Below are positions 18,085 to 26,362 of a stretch of DNA of 64,000 nt, in pieces. Each line of letters begins with the position of its first letter. Position 1 is the stretch's first letter. Both the position numbers and the translations under genes were made by a program. Source of the stretch: Cyanobium sp. N.Huapi 1H5 (lineage in GTDB: Bacteria > Cyanobacteriota > Cyanobacteriia > PCC-6307 > Cyanobiaceae); assembly GCF_024345535.1 (NCBI RefSeq), contig NZ_JAGQBH010000005.1, positions 124,001 through 188,000 of the forward strand. Direction: 5' to 3'. The notes under the pieces were generated by a model. The model was not told the DNA's origin and did not search any database. It saw only the letters and a list, made by a program, of their open reading frames with translations.

Positions 18085-19670
18085 CAGAGGGTGACCGGGT
18101 GGGCGGCCTGGATGCCGTTGATGCCGTGGATCACCGCCAGCAGGCTGGGGGGGATCGGATCGTCGAGGCTCAGCACCATCACGGCGTCGCCCCGGACGAT
18201 GCGGCGCCCCACCTGCATCGAGGCGATGTTGACGTTGTGCTCGCCCAGCAGGGAGCCCAGCTGGCCGATGATGCCGGGCATGTCCCGGTGGCGGGTGAAG
18301 AGCATGTGACGGCTGGGCGTCACGTTCACCGGGAATTCGTCGATGGTGGTGATGCGCAGTTCCCCGTCGGTGAACACCGCCCCGGTGACGCTGTGGTTAC
18401 CCCGCGGGCTGCGGGAGCTGAGCTGCAGCGACCCGCCGGCGAAGTCGCGGCTGGCGTCGTCCTTCACCTCGAGCACGTGGATGCCGCGCTCCTTGGCCTC
18501 CAGGGTGGCGTTGACGTAGTTGATGCTGTCGCCCAGGGCGGCCGAGAGGATGCCCTTCAGCGCAGCCACCACCAGGGGCTGGGCGGGGTGGGAGGCGAAT
18601 TCGCCCTGCAGGCGCACCTCCAGCTCGCTGATCTGGCCGCCGGCGAGCTGGCTGAGCAGCAGGCCCAGGGTTTCGGCCAGCTGCAGATGGGGCTTGAGCA
18701 GCTCCATGACCTCGGGGGTCAGGCCGGGGATGTTGACGGCGCTGCGGGCCGGAAGACCCAGGAGCACGTCCCGGATCTGCTCGGCCACGTCGATGGCCAC
18801 GTTCTCCTGGGCTTCCTCCGTGGAGGCGCCCAGATGCGGGGTGAGGATCAGCCGCTCCTTGACCAGGCGCAGGGGGGAATCGGCCGCCAGCGGCTCCTTC
18901 GCATAGACGTCGAGGGCCGCGCCGGCGATGACGCGGTTCTCGACCGCATCGGCCAGGGCCTGCTCGTCGATGATGCCGCCGCGGGCGCAGTTCACCAGGC
19001 GGGCGGTGGGCTTCATCGTGGCCAGCAGCGCCGCGTTGACCAGGTTCTCGGTGTCCGGGGTGCGGGGCAGGTGCAGGCTGACGTAGTCGGCTTCGGCGAA
19101 CAGCTGGGGCAGGGGCAGCAGCCGCACCTGCAGCAGCTGGGCCCGCTCGGCGGAGATGAACGGGTCGTAGGCGGCCACGTCCATGCCCAGGGCCCGGGCG
19201 ACGCGGGCCACGTGGGAGCCGATCTTGCCGAGGCCCACCACGCCGAGGGTCTTCTTGTAGAGCTCGTTGCCGACGTAGGTCTTGCGGTCCCAGCCGCCGG
19301 CCATGGTGCTGGCGTGGGCGTGGGGCACGTGCCGCGACAGGGAGAGCATCAGCGCCAGGGCGTGCTCGGCGGCGGCGATCGTGTTGCCCTCCGGCGAATT
19401 GACGACGATCACGCCGCGGCGGGTGGCGGCGGGCACATCGACGTTGTCGACGCCCACCCCGGCCCGGCCGATGATGCGCAGATGGCTCGCGGCCTCGATC
19501 ACCTCGGCGGTCACCTGGGTGCCGGAGCGGATCATCAGCCCTTCGTACTCACCGATGCACGCCACCAGCTGCTCCGGGCTCAGGCCCGTGCGCACGTCCA
19601 CCTGGGCGACCTGGGAGAGGATGTCGATCCCCGCCTGGTCAATGGGATCGGAGACCAGAACCTTCGTCAT
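18084..19670 (-). CDS. serA: D-3-phosphoglycerate dehydrogenase
   Basis: First enzyme of the phosphorylated serine pathway, oxidising 3-phosphoglycerate with NAD. The 528-residue product is the long (type I) form: catalytic domain, NAD-binding GVVGLGKIGSHVAR, catalytic Arg in NCARGGIIDEQAL, His in LILTPHLGASTEEAQ, then an allosteric-substrate-binding-like domain and a C-terminal ACT domain (MPGIIGQLGSLLGEHNVNIA) probably sensing serine. The ATG at 19670 gives the canonical MTKVLVSDPID start; the much longer upstream open frame lies antisense to plus-strand genes. It leads a coupled serA-prmA unit. Confidence 0.97.
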   Translation of the reverse strand: MTKVLVSDPIDQAGIDILSQVAQVDVRTGLSPEQLVACIGEYEGLMIRSGTQVTAEVIEAASHLRIIGRAGVGVDNVDVPAATRRGVIVVNSPEGNTIAAAEHALALMLSLSRHVPHAHASTMAGGWDRKTYVGNELYKKTLGVVGLGKIGSHVARVARALGMDVAAYDPFISAERAQLLQVRLLPLPQLFAEADYVSLHLPRTPDTENLVNAALLATMKPTARLVNCARGGIIDEQALADAVENRVIAGAALDVYAKEPLAADSPLRLVKERLILTPHLGASTEEAQENVAIDVAEQIRDVLLGLPARSAVNIPGLTPEVMELLKPHLQLAETLGLLLSQLAGGQISELEVRLQGEFASHPAQPLVVAALKGILSAALGDSINYVNATLEAKERGIHVLEVKDDASRDFAGGSLQLSSRSPRGNHSVTGAVFTDGELRITTIDEFPVNVTPSRHMLFTRHRDMPGIIGQLGSLLGEHNVNIASMQVGRRIVRGDAVMVLSLDDPIPPSLLAVIHGINGIQAAHPVTL

Positions 19671-19757
19671 GTCCGGCAGCGGTGGGGAGGGCGGGGGGTG
19701 CGCCCCCAGGGGGGCAGGCCGGAGGTGCAGTGTAGAGAGCGGTGCGGAGACGAGCCC

Positions 19758-20261
19758 ATGTCCCTGAGTGTGGTGGTCGTGCTGGACGACCGGGACCGCC
19801 TGTATGCCCTGCGGGACCGGTTGCAGGCGCTTCAGCCGGCACCGAGCAGGGTCGTGCTGATCGGCAGCGGTGAGGCGGCCATGTCGGACGTGGAACGGCT
19901 CGATCCGGCCACGGCCCGACGGCGGCGCCAACAGTCGATGGTGCGATGGCTCCTGCCCTTCGGTTTCCTGGCCGGGCTCACCTTCACCCAGATCACCGAT
20001 CTGCACACGTTCAGCTTCGCCGGCGCCTACGGGGAGCCCCTGATCGGCGGCCTGCTGGGCATGGGCTCCGGCTGGATGGGCAGTTTCGCCGCCGCCGCCA
20101 GCGTCAGCTCGGAGGAGGACGACCGCATCCGCATCCTGCGCAACCGGCTCGACGAGGGCTGCTGGCTGCTGCTGCTGGAGGCCCCCGTCGGCCGGGAGAT
20201 CCCCTGGACCACCATCCAGCTGGCGCGGCCGACGGCGGTCGTGCGACTGGACGACACCTGA
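19758..20261 (+). CDS. Conserved-looking hypothetical protein with hydrophobic core
   Basis: No named family recognised. The 167-residue product has a soluble N-terminus (SLSVVVVLDDRDRLYALRDR), two adjacent hydrophobic or Gly-rich segments (WLLPFGFLAGLTFTQI, IGGLLGMGSGWMGSFAAAAS) and a C-terminal soluble half (DDRIRILRNRLDEGCWLLLL). The hydrophobic part could be a membrane hairpin. It sits 12 bases upstream of the PSII S4-domain gene on the same strand and is divergent from serA. The start ATG at 19758 is the first in frame after serA. Confidence 0.7.
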   Translation: MSLSVVVVLDDRDRLYALRDRLQALQPAPSRVVLIGSGEAAMSDVERLDPATARRRRQQSMVRWLLPFGFLAGLTFTQITDLHTFSFAGAYGEPLIGGLLGMGSGWMGSFAAAASVSSEEDDRIRILRNRLDEGCWLLLLEAPVGREIPWTTIQLARPTAVVRLDDT

Positions 20262-20273
20262 GGCGCGGCGCCC

Positions 20274-21047
20274 ATGCTTCCACGACGGGACCTGCTGGAG
20301 GGGAGTCGCCACCCGGAGGAGCTCGGGGCCCTGTTCAGCCTGGCGGAGACGGCCCTGCGCACCTGGGAGCCCCAGGTCAGCGGCTTTCTCGAGGCGGCGG
20401 TACGGGAGGAGGCCGAGGACCGGCTCGGTGCCCTCAGCGAGCTGAGCCTTGCCAGTGACGGCGGCCATCCCGGTGCCGAGCGCCGCTGCCTGCTGCTGGC
20501 ACGGTCGGGACAGGAGCCGACGGCCCCCGCCCTGATGGGGCTGGAGATCAGCGGCAACTTCCTGTTCGATCCCGCCTCGGCGGCCGACATGGCCGCGGGA
20601 CTGGCCGGTTCCGGTGCCGGGGCCGCGGAGCTGGGTGACCTGTGGCTGCGGGGCGATCGGGGTGGCCAGGCGATCGTCAGTGAGGCCCTGGCCCGGCGGC
20701 TGGACGGGACCGAGGGCCTGGTGCGCACGGTGCCGGTGCGGTTCGAGGCTCGGCCCATCGAGGCGCTGCAGCTGCCGGCCCGCCGGCTGCCCCGCCAGCT
20801 CACCACGGTGGAGGCTTCCCTGCGGCTGGATGCCCTGGCGTCGGCCGGCTTCGGGTTGTCCCGCAACCGCATGGCCACCCTGATCCGCCAGGGGGCCGTT
20901 CGCCTCGACTGGAAGGTGGTCAGCAGTCCCAGCCAGCCCCTGGCCGTGGGGGCGCGGGTCCAGCTGGAGGGGCGGGGGGAGCTGGAGGTGCTGGCCATCG
21001 AAGCCACCAAGCGGGAGCGTTTCCGGATCCGGCTGGAGCGCCATTGA
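20274..21047 (+). CDS. Photosystem II S4-domain protein (YlmH-like)
   Basis: Cyanobacterial/plastid YlmH-type RNA-binding protein known in annotation as photosystem II S4 domain protein; the molecular role is not settled. The 257-residue product has an N-terminal region (LFSLAETALRTWEPQVSGFL), a central domain (LMGLEISGNFLFDPASAADM, LGDLWLRGDRGGQAIVSEAL) and a C-terminal S4 RNA-binding domain (LRLDALASAGFGLSRNRMATLI, RQGAVRLDWK). Length and domain order match the family. It is probably co-transcribed with the upstream membrane-like protein. Confidence 0.88.
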   Translation: MLPRRDLLEGSRHPEELGALFSLAETALRTWEPQVSGFLEAAVREEAEDRLGALSELSLASDGGHPGAERRCLLLARSGQEPTAPALMGLEISGNFLFDPASAADMAAGLAGSGAGAAELGDLWLRGDRGGQAIVSEALARRLDGTEGLVRTVPVRFEARPIEALQLPARRLPRQLTTVEASLRLDALASAGFGLSRNRMATLIRQGAVRLDWKVVSSPSQPLAVGARVQLEGRGELEVLAIEATKRERFRIRLERH

Positions 21048-21262
21048 GGGCCCGGCGGCGCAAGTTGACAGGAGGGAAGGCCGGCGAGTAGGAAAAGTCC
21101 TGGTTGAACACGGATCCGACGGATTGACTGTGAAAGGTCAGCTGCCGGTGATGTTTCCTTCCCGCCGATGACCATTCGGTTCAACGGCAAAACATCCCGG
21201 TCTTGATCGTGGTGTTCTTGGTCGTTGTACGGATTCGGTGCCGCTTCGGTGATTCCGAGCGC

Positions 21263-21334
21263 GGGCGATTAGCTCAGAGGTAGAGCACTACCTTGACACG
21301 GTAGGAGTCACTGGTTCGATTCCAGTATCGCCCA
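21263..21334 (+). tRNA. tRNA-Val (anticodon GAC)
   Basis: A 72-nt cloverleaf: acceptor stem GGGCGAT (21263-21269) pairs with ATCGCCC (21327-21333), discriminator A at 21334. D-stem GCTC/GAGC, anticodon stem CTACC/GGTAG with loop TTGACAC (anticodon GAC, valine), and a T-arm with GGTTCGATTCC. The 3' CCA is not encoded. The 215 bases upstream are distinctly more AT-rich than the surroundings and probably carry its promoter, but no clear -35/-10 pair is visible. Confidence 0.96.
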
Positions 21335-21428
21335 TTGATTGATTTCAATTCTCTCGATTTAATCCCGATTCGGTTCAGCGATCCCTTCGCTGCTACCCTC
21401 GGCCGATCCTTCGTCTGAGCCAGCCAGC

Positions 21429-22847
21429 GTGAGTCCCGCCGAGGCCGTTGCACCTCTCTCCTGCACGGTGGTGGTCGGTCTGGGCCGGTCGGGTCTGGGG
21501 GCGGCCCGCCTGCTTCAGGCCTGCGGCGAGACGGTGGTGGTCATCGAGAGCGGCGACACGCCGGAGCACCGCGCCCTGGCGGCCCAGCTGGAAGGCGAGG
21601 CCATCGCCGTGCGGCTGGGGGTGCCCCTGAGCCTGGAGGCGTTCCGGGATCTGCCGCTGCCGCCCGCGGTGGTGGTGGTCAGCCCGGGCATCCCCTGGAA
21701 CCACCCGGTGCTGGAGGCGCTGCGCTCCCGGGGGGTGCAGGTGCAGGGGGAGATCGTGCCCGCCTGGCAGGCCAGCGGCGACGTGCCCTGGATCGGCATC
21801 ACCGGCACCAACGGCAAGACCACCGTCACCTGCCTGGTGCACCACCTGCTGCAGCAGGCCGGCCGGGATGCGCCCCTCTGCGGCAACGTCGGCATCGCCG
21901 CCGCCGAAGTGGTGCTGCAGCGGCGTCTGGAGCAGGGGGCCCGTCCGGACTGGCTGGTGGTGGAACTGAGCAGCTACCAGATCGAGGCCGCCTCCGCCGT
22001 CGCGCCGGCGATCGGCGTCTGGACCACCCTCACCCCCGACCACCTGGAGCGCCACGGCACCCTGGCCGCCTACCGGGCCATCAAGCGGCGTCTGCTGGAG
22101 AACTCCCGCATCCGCATCCTCAACGCCGACGACCCCGACCTGCGCCACCACGCCGACAGCTGGGACCGGGCCGACTGGATCACCGCCGGCCCCAGGGAGG
22201 CCCTGCCGCCGGGCCTCGATCCGGTGCTCTGGATCGACGGCGACGACCAGGTGCGTGGCCGCCAGGGCCCCCTGTTCCCGGCCTCCGCCCTGGCCATGCC
22301 CGGCGCCCACAACCGCCAGAACCTGCTGATGGCCGTGGCGGTGGGGCTCCACGCCGGGCTGGAGCCGGCGGTGATGGAGGCCGCCTGCCGTTGCTTCCCC
22401 GGTGTCCCCCACCGGCTGGAGCGCCTCCGCAGCCTCAACGGCGTGACCTGGTTCAACGACAGCAAGGCCACCAACTACGACGCGGCCGAGGTGGCCCTGC
22501 GGGCCCTGGAGGGTCCCCTGGTGGTGCTGGCCGGCGGCCAGTCGAAGCAGGGGGAGGCCTCGGCCTGGCTGGAGCAACTCCAGGAGCGGGCTGCGGCGGT
22601 GGTGCTTTACGGCGCGGCGCGGCAGGAGTTCGCCGGCCTGCTGGAGTCCAGCGGCTACGGCGGCGTGGTGAAGCAGGAGGAGGGCCTGGAGGGAGCGGTG
22701 GCCCTGGCTGCGACGCTGGCCCCAGCCCTCGGCTGCCGGGGGGTGCTGCTCTCTCCGGCCTGTGCCAGCTTCGACCAGTACACCAGTTTCGAGGCCCGCG
22801 GCGACCACTTCCGTCGCCTGGTGCTGGCCCTCGACACCGACAGCTGA
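21429..22847 (+). CDS. murD: UDP-N-acetylmuramoyl-L-alanine-D-glutamate ligase
   Basis: Cytoplasmic peptidoglycan precursor ligase adding D-Glu to UDP-MurNAc-L-Ala. The 472-residue product starts at a GTG. It has the N-terminal Rossmann-like domain (VVVGLGRSGLGAARLL), the Mur ligase ATP loop WIGITGTNGKTTVTCLV, the ELSSYQIEA motif, TPDHLERHGTLAAYRAIK and the C-terminal VTWFNDSKATNYDAAEVAL with VVLAGGQSKQG. Length is slightly above the usual 440-460. The EVE-domain gene follows after 12 bases. Confidence 0.96.
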   Translation: MSPAEAVAPLSCTVVVGLGRSGLGAARLLQACGETVVVIESGDTPEHRALAAQLEGEAIAVRLGVPLSLEAFRDLPLPPAVVVVSPGIPWNHPVLEALRSRGVQVQGEIVPAWQASGDVPWIGITGTNGKTTVTCLVHHLLQQAGRDAPLCGNVGIAAAEVVLQRRLEQGARPDWLVVELSSYQIEAASAVAPAIGVWTTLTPDHLERHGTLAAYRAIKRRLLENSRIRILNADDPDLRHHADSWDRADWITAGPREALPPGLDPVLWIDGDDQVRGRQGPLFPASALAMPGAHNRQNLLMAVAVGLHAGLEPAVMEAACRCFPGVPHRLERLRSLNGVTWFNDSKATNYDAAEVALRALEGPLVVLAGGQSKQGEASAWLEQLQERAAAVVLYGAARQEFAGLLESSGYGGVVKQEEGLEGAVALAATLAPALGCRGVLLSPACASFDQYTSFEARGDHFRRLVLALDTDS

Positions 22848-22859
22848 GGCGGACGCACC

Positions 22860-23327
22860 ATGGCCTGGTGGTTGATGAAGAGCGAGCCGGATGTCTACGG
22901 CATCCACCACCTGCAGGCGGAGGGCACCACCCTCTGGGACGGCATCCGCAATTACCAGGCCCGCAACTTCATGCGCGCCATGCAGATCGGCGACCGGGCC
23001 TTCTTCTACCACTCCAATGCCAGCCCCCCGGGCATCGTCGGCCTGATGGAGGTGGTCGAGACGGGGCTGGTGGACCCCAGCCAGTTCGATGCCGCCTCCA
23101 AGTACTTCGATCCGGCCTCCAAGCCGGAGGCCCCGCGCTGGGACTGCGTGCGCCTGGCCTATCGCGCCACCTTCCCGGCGTTGCTGAGCCTGGAGGCCCT
23201 GCGGGAGCAGTTCAGCGTCGAGGAGCTGGCGGTGGTGCGCCGGGGCAATCGCCTCTCGATCCTGCCGGTGAGCGACGCCAGCGCCGCCCGGCTGTTCCGC
23301 CTGCTGGGGGTGGAGCAGGACGCCTGA
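22860..23327 (+). CDS. EVE-domain protein
   Basis: EVE domains (PUA-like fold) bind modified nucleic-acid bases in characterised relatives such as human THYN1. The 155-residue product has the family start WWLMKSEPDVYGIHHL, the LWDGIRNYQARNFMRAMQIG segment, FFYHSNASPPGIVGLMEVV and the Pro/Trp region PRWDCVRLAYRATFP. Its length is that of stand-alone EVE proteins. It is coupled behind murD; no specific function is indicated. The housekeeping context argues against a defence role here. Confidence 0.92.
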   Translation: MAWWLMKSEPDVYGIHHLQAEGTTLWDGIRNYQARNFMRAMQIGDRAFFYHSNASPPGIVGLMEVVETGLVDPSQFDAASKYFDPASKPEAPRWDCVRLAYRATFPALLSLEALREQFSVEELAVVRRGNRLSILPVSDASAARLFRLLGVEQDA

Positions 23328-23336
23328 GCCGGCCTC

Positions 23337-23591
23337 TCAGGCCGCCGGCGCCGAGAAGGCCCGGTGGCCGGGGAACAGGTTGGCCAGGTAGCAGCGGGTC
23401 ACCCCGCGGTTGCGGATCCCGTTCTGCACGAGAAAGCCCGCCAGGGCGGCCTGGAACAGCCGGTACTGGTCCCAGTTGGGGTGCTGCTCGATGAATTCCC
23501 GCATGGCCTCCAGCAGCGGCGCGGGCACATCTGCCCGCAGGCTCACCAGAGATTCGGCCCCGTCCAGCGGCAGTGTTCTCGGGCGGGGCAT
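23337..23591 (-). CDS. DUF2811-type small protein
   Basis: Small cyanobacterial protein of unknown function that I assign to DUF2811 by its core SLRADVPAPLLEAMREFIEQHP, NWDQYRLFQAALAGFLVQNG and YLANLFPG. The ATG at 23591 (84 residues) has a good AGGA ribosome-binding site six bases upstream; a GTG at 23627 would add 12 residues. The pattern resembles a short helical RHH-like or dimerisation domain, but no DNA-binding evidence is visible. It is convergent with the EVE gene, nine bases apart. Confidence 0.75.
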   Translation of the reverse strand: MPRPRTLPLDGAESLVSLRADVPAPLLEAMREFIEQHPNWDQYRLFQAALAGFLVQNGIRNRGVTRCYLANLFPGHRAFSAPAA

Positions 23592-23885
23592 CGCGGATTC
23601 CTGGCTGGGCGTGAGCCAGTTCTCCACACCCAGGGGGCCGCGTCAAACGCCGCCGCCGGCGGCCATCCGTCCCCCGTCCCAGCCTGAGACTCCAGCCGCC
23701 GCAGGGGCTTGCGTGCATCCCCGGGGCCGCGGTCGCCCCTCAGGAGCGCTGGCCATCCCCTGTCAAGCGGCGGCGGCGACACGGGACGCTTCTCCCCATC
23801 CGGGGCCGGGGGCCAGCGGCGATCACCACCGGCCTGGGGAGAAACGGTGCAAAACCGTGGGGCCGGCTGCGGAATCCGCCAACGA
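23592..23885. other. Non-coding gap
   Basis: No convincing gene in these 294 bases; open frames crossing it have shadow-like Pro/Arg/Gly composition. It should hold the promoter of the DUF2811 gene (minus strand). An inverted repeat TTCTCCCC (23790-23797) / GGGGAGAA (23836-23843) encloses a GC-rich 38-base loop; its function is unknown. Confidence 0.5.
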
Positions 23886-24311
23886 TCACCAATCCTGATC
23901 GCCGCCGCCTTGCTCAGCGGGTCTCAGGCGCTCAAGGGCGGCGCTGAAGGCCTCGCTGGCGGTGGCGCTCCAGCCCCCCTCAAGGCCCCGGCATCCCGGG
24001 GCGGGGGTGAGCACCAGCTGCAGCGTCCAGTGGTGACGGTCACCCTCCAGGCCCAGCCAAAGGGATCCGCCGTCGCCGGCTTCGGGGTCCCCGATCGGCA
24101 GCTCCACCTCCATGGCCACGGCCTCCTCAGCCATCAGGACGTCGGCCATGGCCCGGTGCTGGGCGGTGAGCCGGCCGGCGGCCTGCTGCAGCGCGCCCAG
24201 CTCGGCCGCGGTCAGTTCACTGGCCCAGCCGTCTCCGCCGATGAGGGCGATGAAGGGGGTCCGGCTGGCATCCACCACCAGCCGCCAGCCCGGGCCCTCG
24301 CAGATCTCCAC
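23886..24311 (-). CDS. DUF1818 family protein
   Basis: Cyanobacterial protein of unknown function. The 141-residue product has the family pattern ICEGPGWRLVVDASRTPF, IALIGGDGWASELTAAELGAL, an acidic AEEAVAMEVELPIGD region and LWLGLEGDRHHWTLQLVL. It starts at a GTG at 24311, 19 bases after the rpoZ stop, so the two are probably co-transcribed. The family assignment rests on sequence pattern alone. Confidence 0.75.
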   Translation of the reverse strand: MEICEGPGWRLVVDASRTPFIALIGGDGWASELTAAELGALQQAAGRLTAQHRAMADVLMAEEAVAMEVELPIGDPEAGDGGSLWLGLEGDRHHWTLQLVLTPAPGCRGLEGGWSATASEAFSAALERLRPAEQGGGDQDW

Positions 24312-24330
24312 GGCGGGGTGGCGGCGGGCC

Positions 24331-24558
24331 TCAGCCGGGCAGCAGGTCGGGCTGGTCCTGCTCGTCGCTGAGCTCGATGATGGCCCGCTGGACCGGCTTG
24401 ATCATCGAGTCGTCGAGCAGGCCGTCGAAATCATCGAAGCGGCGCTGCTTGGCCCGGAAAGCGATGCGAACGGTGGTCAGGTAGCGGTTGCTGGAGTGAC
24501 GGATCAGGCTCTCCCCCCGCTGGGCCAGTTCCTTGGCGTTGAGTTCGCTGCTCGGCAT
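24331..24558 (-). CDS. rpoZ: RNA polymerase omega subunit (cyanobacterial type)
   Basis: Small RNA polymerase subunit that helps assemble beta-prime and, in cyanobacteria, affects sigma-factor choice. The 75-residue product has the cyanobacterial signature [32 protein letters not shown] and [20 protein letters not shown]. The ATG at 24558 gives normal length. It leads a short minus-strand unit with the DUF1818 gene, divergent from the Hsp70 gene. Confidence 0.93.
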   Translation of the reverse strand: MPSSELNAKELAQRGESLIRHSSNRYLTTVRIAFRAKQRRFDDFDGLLDDSMIKPVQRAIIELSDEQDQPDLLPG

Positions 24559-24653
24559 GCGGGCCTGATCATCAGTCTCAACACCCTAGATCAGCCCATC
24601 GGCCCGCCCTTTCCTGCCGGCACCGGCCTAGAAGGGGAGCCACCCACTGACCC

Positions 24654-24707
24654 ATGAGCGGAACCCTCACCATGAGCGGAACCCTCACCATGAGCGGAAC
24701 CCTCGCC
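24654..24707 (+). repeat. 18-bp tandem repeat carrying three in-frame start codons
   Basis: Three direct copies of ATGAGCGGAACCCTCACC begin at 24654, 24672 and 24690; the third differs by one base (CTCGCC). Each carries an in-frame ATG, so the Hsp70-family protein opens MSGTLT-MSGTLT-MSGTLA. The repeat unit is six codons, so copy-number change would keep the frame. Confidence 0.97.
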
Positions 24708-26243
24708 ATCGACCTGGGCAGCAGCACCACCGTGGTGGCCTGGCAGGACCGCCAGGGCCCCCCCGGCCTGCTGTCCCTGCCGCCCTACAGCTGCGGCGAC
24801 CCCTGCGTGGTGCCCAGCCTGCTGTGGCTGGAGGCCCCCGACGCCGAACGGCCCCTGATCGGCCGGCAGGTGCTCGACGCGGCCCTGGCCGATGGCGACC
24901 ATCCCGGCCTCTGCCGGGACTTCAAGCGCCACATCGGAGCCCCGGCGTCGGGCTCCTCAGCGGGCTGGCTCACTGCCGAAAGGGCCGGTGCCCTGCTGCT
25001 GGAGGGGCTCTGGCGGGCCCTGCCGGCGGAGCTGGTGCCGGAGCGGCTGGTGCTCACGGCCCCGATCGAGACCTACCGGGGCTACCGGGCCTGGCTGGAG
25101 CGGGCCAGCCGCGACCTGGCGGTGCCCGAGCTGGCCCTGGTGGACGAGCCCACCGCCGCCGCCATCGGCGCCGGCCTGCCCCCCGGCAGCCGGGTGCTGG
25201 TGGTGGACATGGGCGGCGGCACGATCGACCTTTCCCTGGTGGCCCTGGAGGGCGGCGAGGGGCGGGCGGCACCGATCGCCCAGCTGCTGCGCTTCGCCGG
25301 CCGGGACCTGACCCGCAGCGGCCAGAGCCTGCGCTGCGCCCGGGTGATCGGCAAGGCGGGGGTGGCCCTTGGCGGGCGGGACATCGATCGCTGGATCGCG
25401 GCCCACCTCTGCCCCGATGGGCCCGCTGACGGCGCCCTGCTCCAGCTCGCCGAACGGATCAAGTGCCAGCTCAGCGAGGCCCCCGAAGCCCGGCAGATCC
25501 AGGCGACGGCCGGGTCCTTCCGGGAGCTGACCCTGAGCCGGCCGGCCTTCGAGCGGCTCCTGGAGGAGCGCGGCCTGCCGCAGCTGCTCGACGGCCTGCT
25601 GGAGGCGGTCCTGGCGGCCGCCCGCCGGGAGGGGCTGGGGCTGGGCGACATCGACGCCGTGCTGCCGGTGGGGGGCAGCAGCCGGATCCCCCTGATCCGG
25701 CGCTGGCTCGAGGGCCGCTGCCCGGGCGTGCCCCTGCGCGGCGAGCGACCGGTGGAGGCCGTGGCCCTGGGGGCCCTGGCCCTGACCCCCGGCGTCCAGG
25801 TCCGGGACGTGCTGGCCCGTGGCGTCTCCCTGCGCTGCTGGGATCGGCGCAGCTCCGCCCACCGCTGGCATCCCCTGTTCGTGGCCGGCCAGAGCTGGCC
25901 CACGGAGCAGCCCCTGGAGCTGGTGCTGGCCTGCAGCCGGGACGGCCAGGAAGATCTGGAACTGGTGCTGGGGGAGCCCCTGCCGGAGGAGCGGGCCGAA
26001 GTGGTGTTCGAGGCGGGGCTGCCGGTGCTGCGCGAGCGGCCGGCGGGGGCGGCCCCGGTGCGGCCCTGGTCGTCGTCGCCGGTGACCATCCCCCTGGCCT
26101 CCCCCGGTCAGCGGGGCGTCGACCGGCTGCGGCTGCGGTTCTCCATCGATGCCCAGGCCCGGCTCCTGGTGGCCTGGGACGACCTGGAGGCCCCCGCCGA
26201 CGGCGGCCGCGGGGAGCCGAGGCCCCTGGGACCGGTGCGCTGA
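24654..26243 (+). CDS. Hsp70/DnaK-family ATPase, atypical
   Basis: DnaK-like ATPase with an actin/Hsp70 fold. Visible are phosphate 1 (LAIDLGSSTTVVAWQ), a connect region (ALVDEPTAAAIGAG), phosphate 2 (VLVVDMGGGTIDLSLVAL) and the adenosine motif (VLPVGGSSRIPLIRRWLEG). The ATPase core ends near residue 385 and only about 145 residues follow, compared with about 250 in DnaK, without an EEVD or a long lid. It is therefore a divergent member, not canonical DnaK. The start is ambiguous among three tandem ATGs. A GGGGAG ribosome-binding-like motif lies 14 bases before the first and so 50 before the third. The next gene encodes a membrane-anchored helical protein, possibly a partner. Confidence 0.88.
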   Translation: MSGTLTMSGTLTMSGTLAIDLGSSTTVVAWQDRQGPPGLLSLPPYSCGDPCVVPSLLWLEAPDAERPLIGRQVLDAALADGDHPGLCRDFKRHIGAPASGSSAGWLTAERAGALLLEGLWRALPAELVPERLVLTAPIETYRGYRAWLERASRDLAVPELALVDEPTAAAIGAGLPPGSRVLVVDMGGGTIDLSLVALEGGEGRAAPIAQLLRFAGRDLTRSGQSLRCARVIGKAGVALGGRDIDRWIAAHLCPDGPADGALLQLAERIKCQLSEAPEARQIQATAGSFRELTLSRPAFERLLEERGLPQLLDGLLEAVLAAARREGLGLGDIDAVLPVGGSSRIPLIRRWLEGRCPGVPLRGERPVEAVALGALALTPGVQVRDVLARGVSLRCWDRRSSAHRWHPLFVAGQSWPTEQPLELVLACSRDGQEDLELVLGEPLPEERAEVVFEAGLPVLRERPAGAAPVRPWSSSPVTIPLASPGQRGVDRLRLRFSIDAQARLLVAWDDLEAPADGGRGEPRPLGPVR

Positions 26244-26267
26244 TCCCCTGGGGAAGCGGTGCGCTGA
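26233..26267 (+). repeat. 11-bp direct repeat duplicating the Hsp70 stop context
   Basis: CGGTGCGCTGA occurs at 26233-26243 (ending with the real stop) and again at 26257-26267. The period is 24 bases, so the second TGA is in the same frame, eight codons later, acting as a backup stop. The palindrome TCCCCTGGGGA (26244-26254) lies between the copies. Confidence 0.9.
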
Positions 26268-26362
26268 GAGCCACTGATGCGGGCCGATCGCCGCCTCTGG
26301 CGGTGGACGCCGACCAGGCTGCCCCCGCGACCGGGCGCCGGTGGCCGCCGTTGCATACAACG

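Noticed and set aside
19671-21044. Minus-strand frame extending serA by about 450 residues
   Set aside because: It is antisense to the PSII S4-domain gene and its neighbour, and serA is already full length from 19670.
22860-23327. EVE-domain gene as part of a defence system
   Set aside because: It is coupled to murD with no restriction, helicase or nuclease partner nearby, so a defence role is unsupported.
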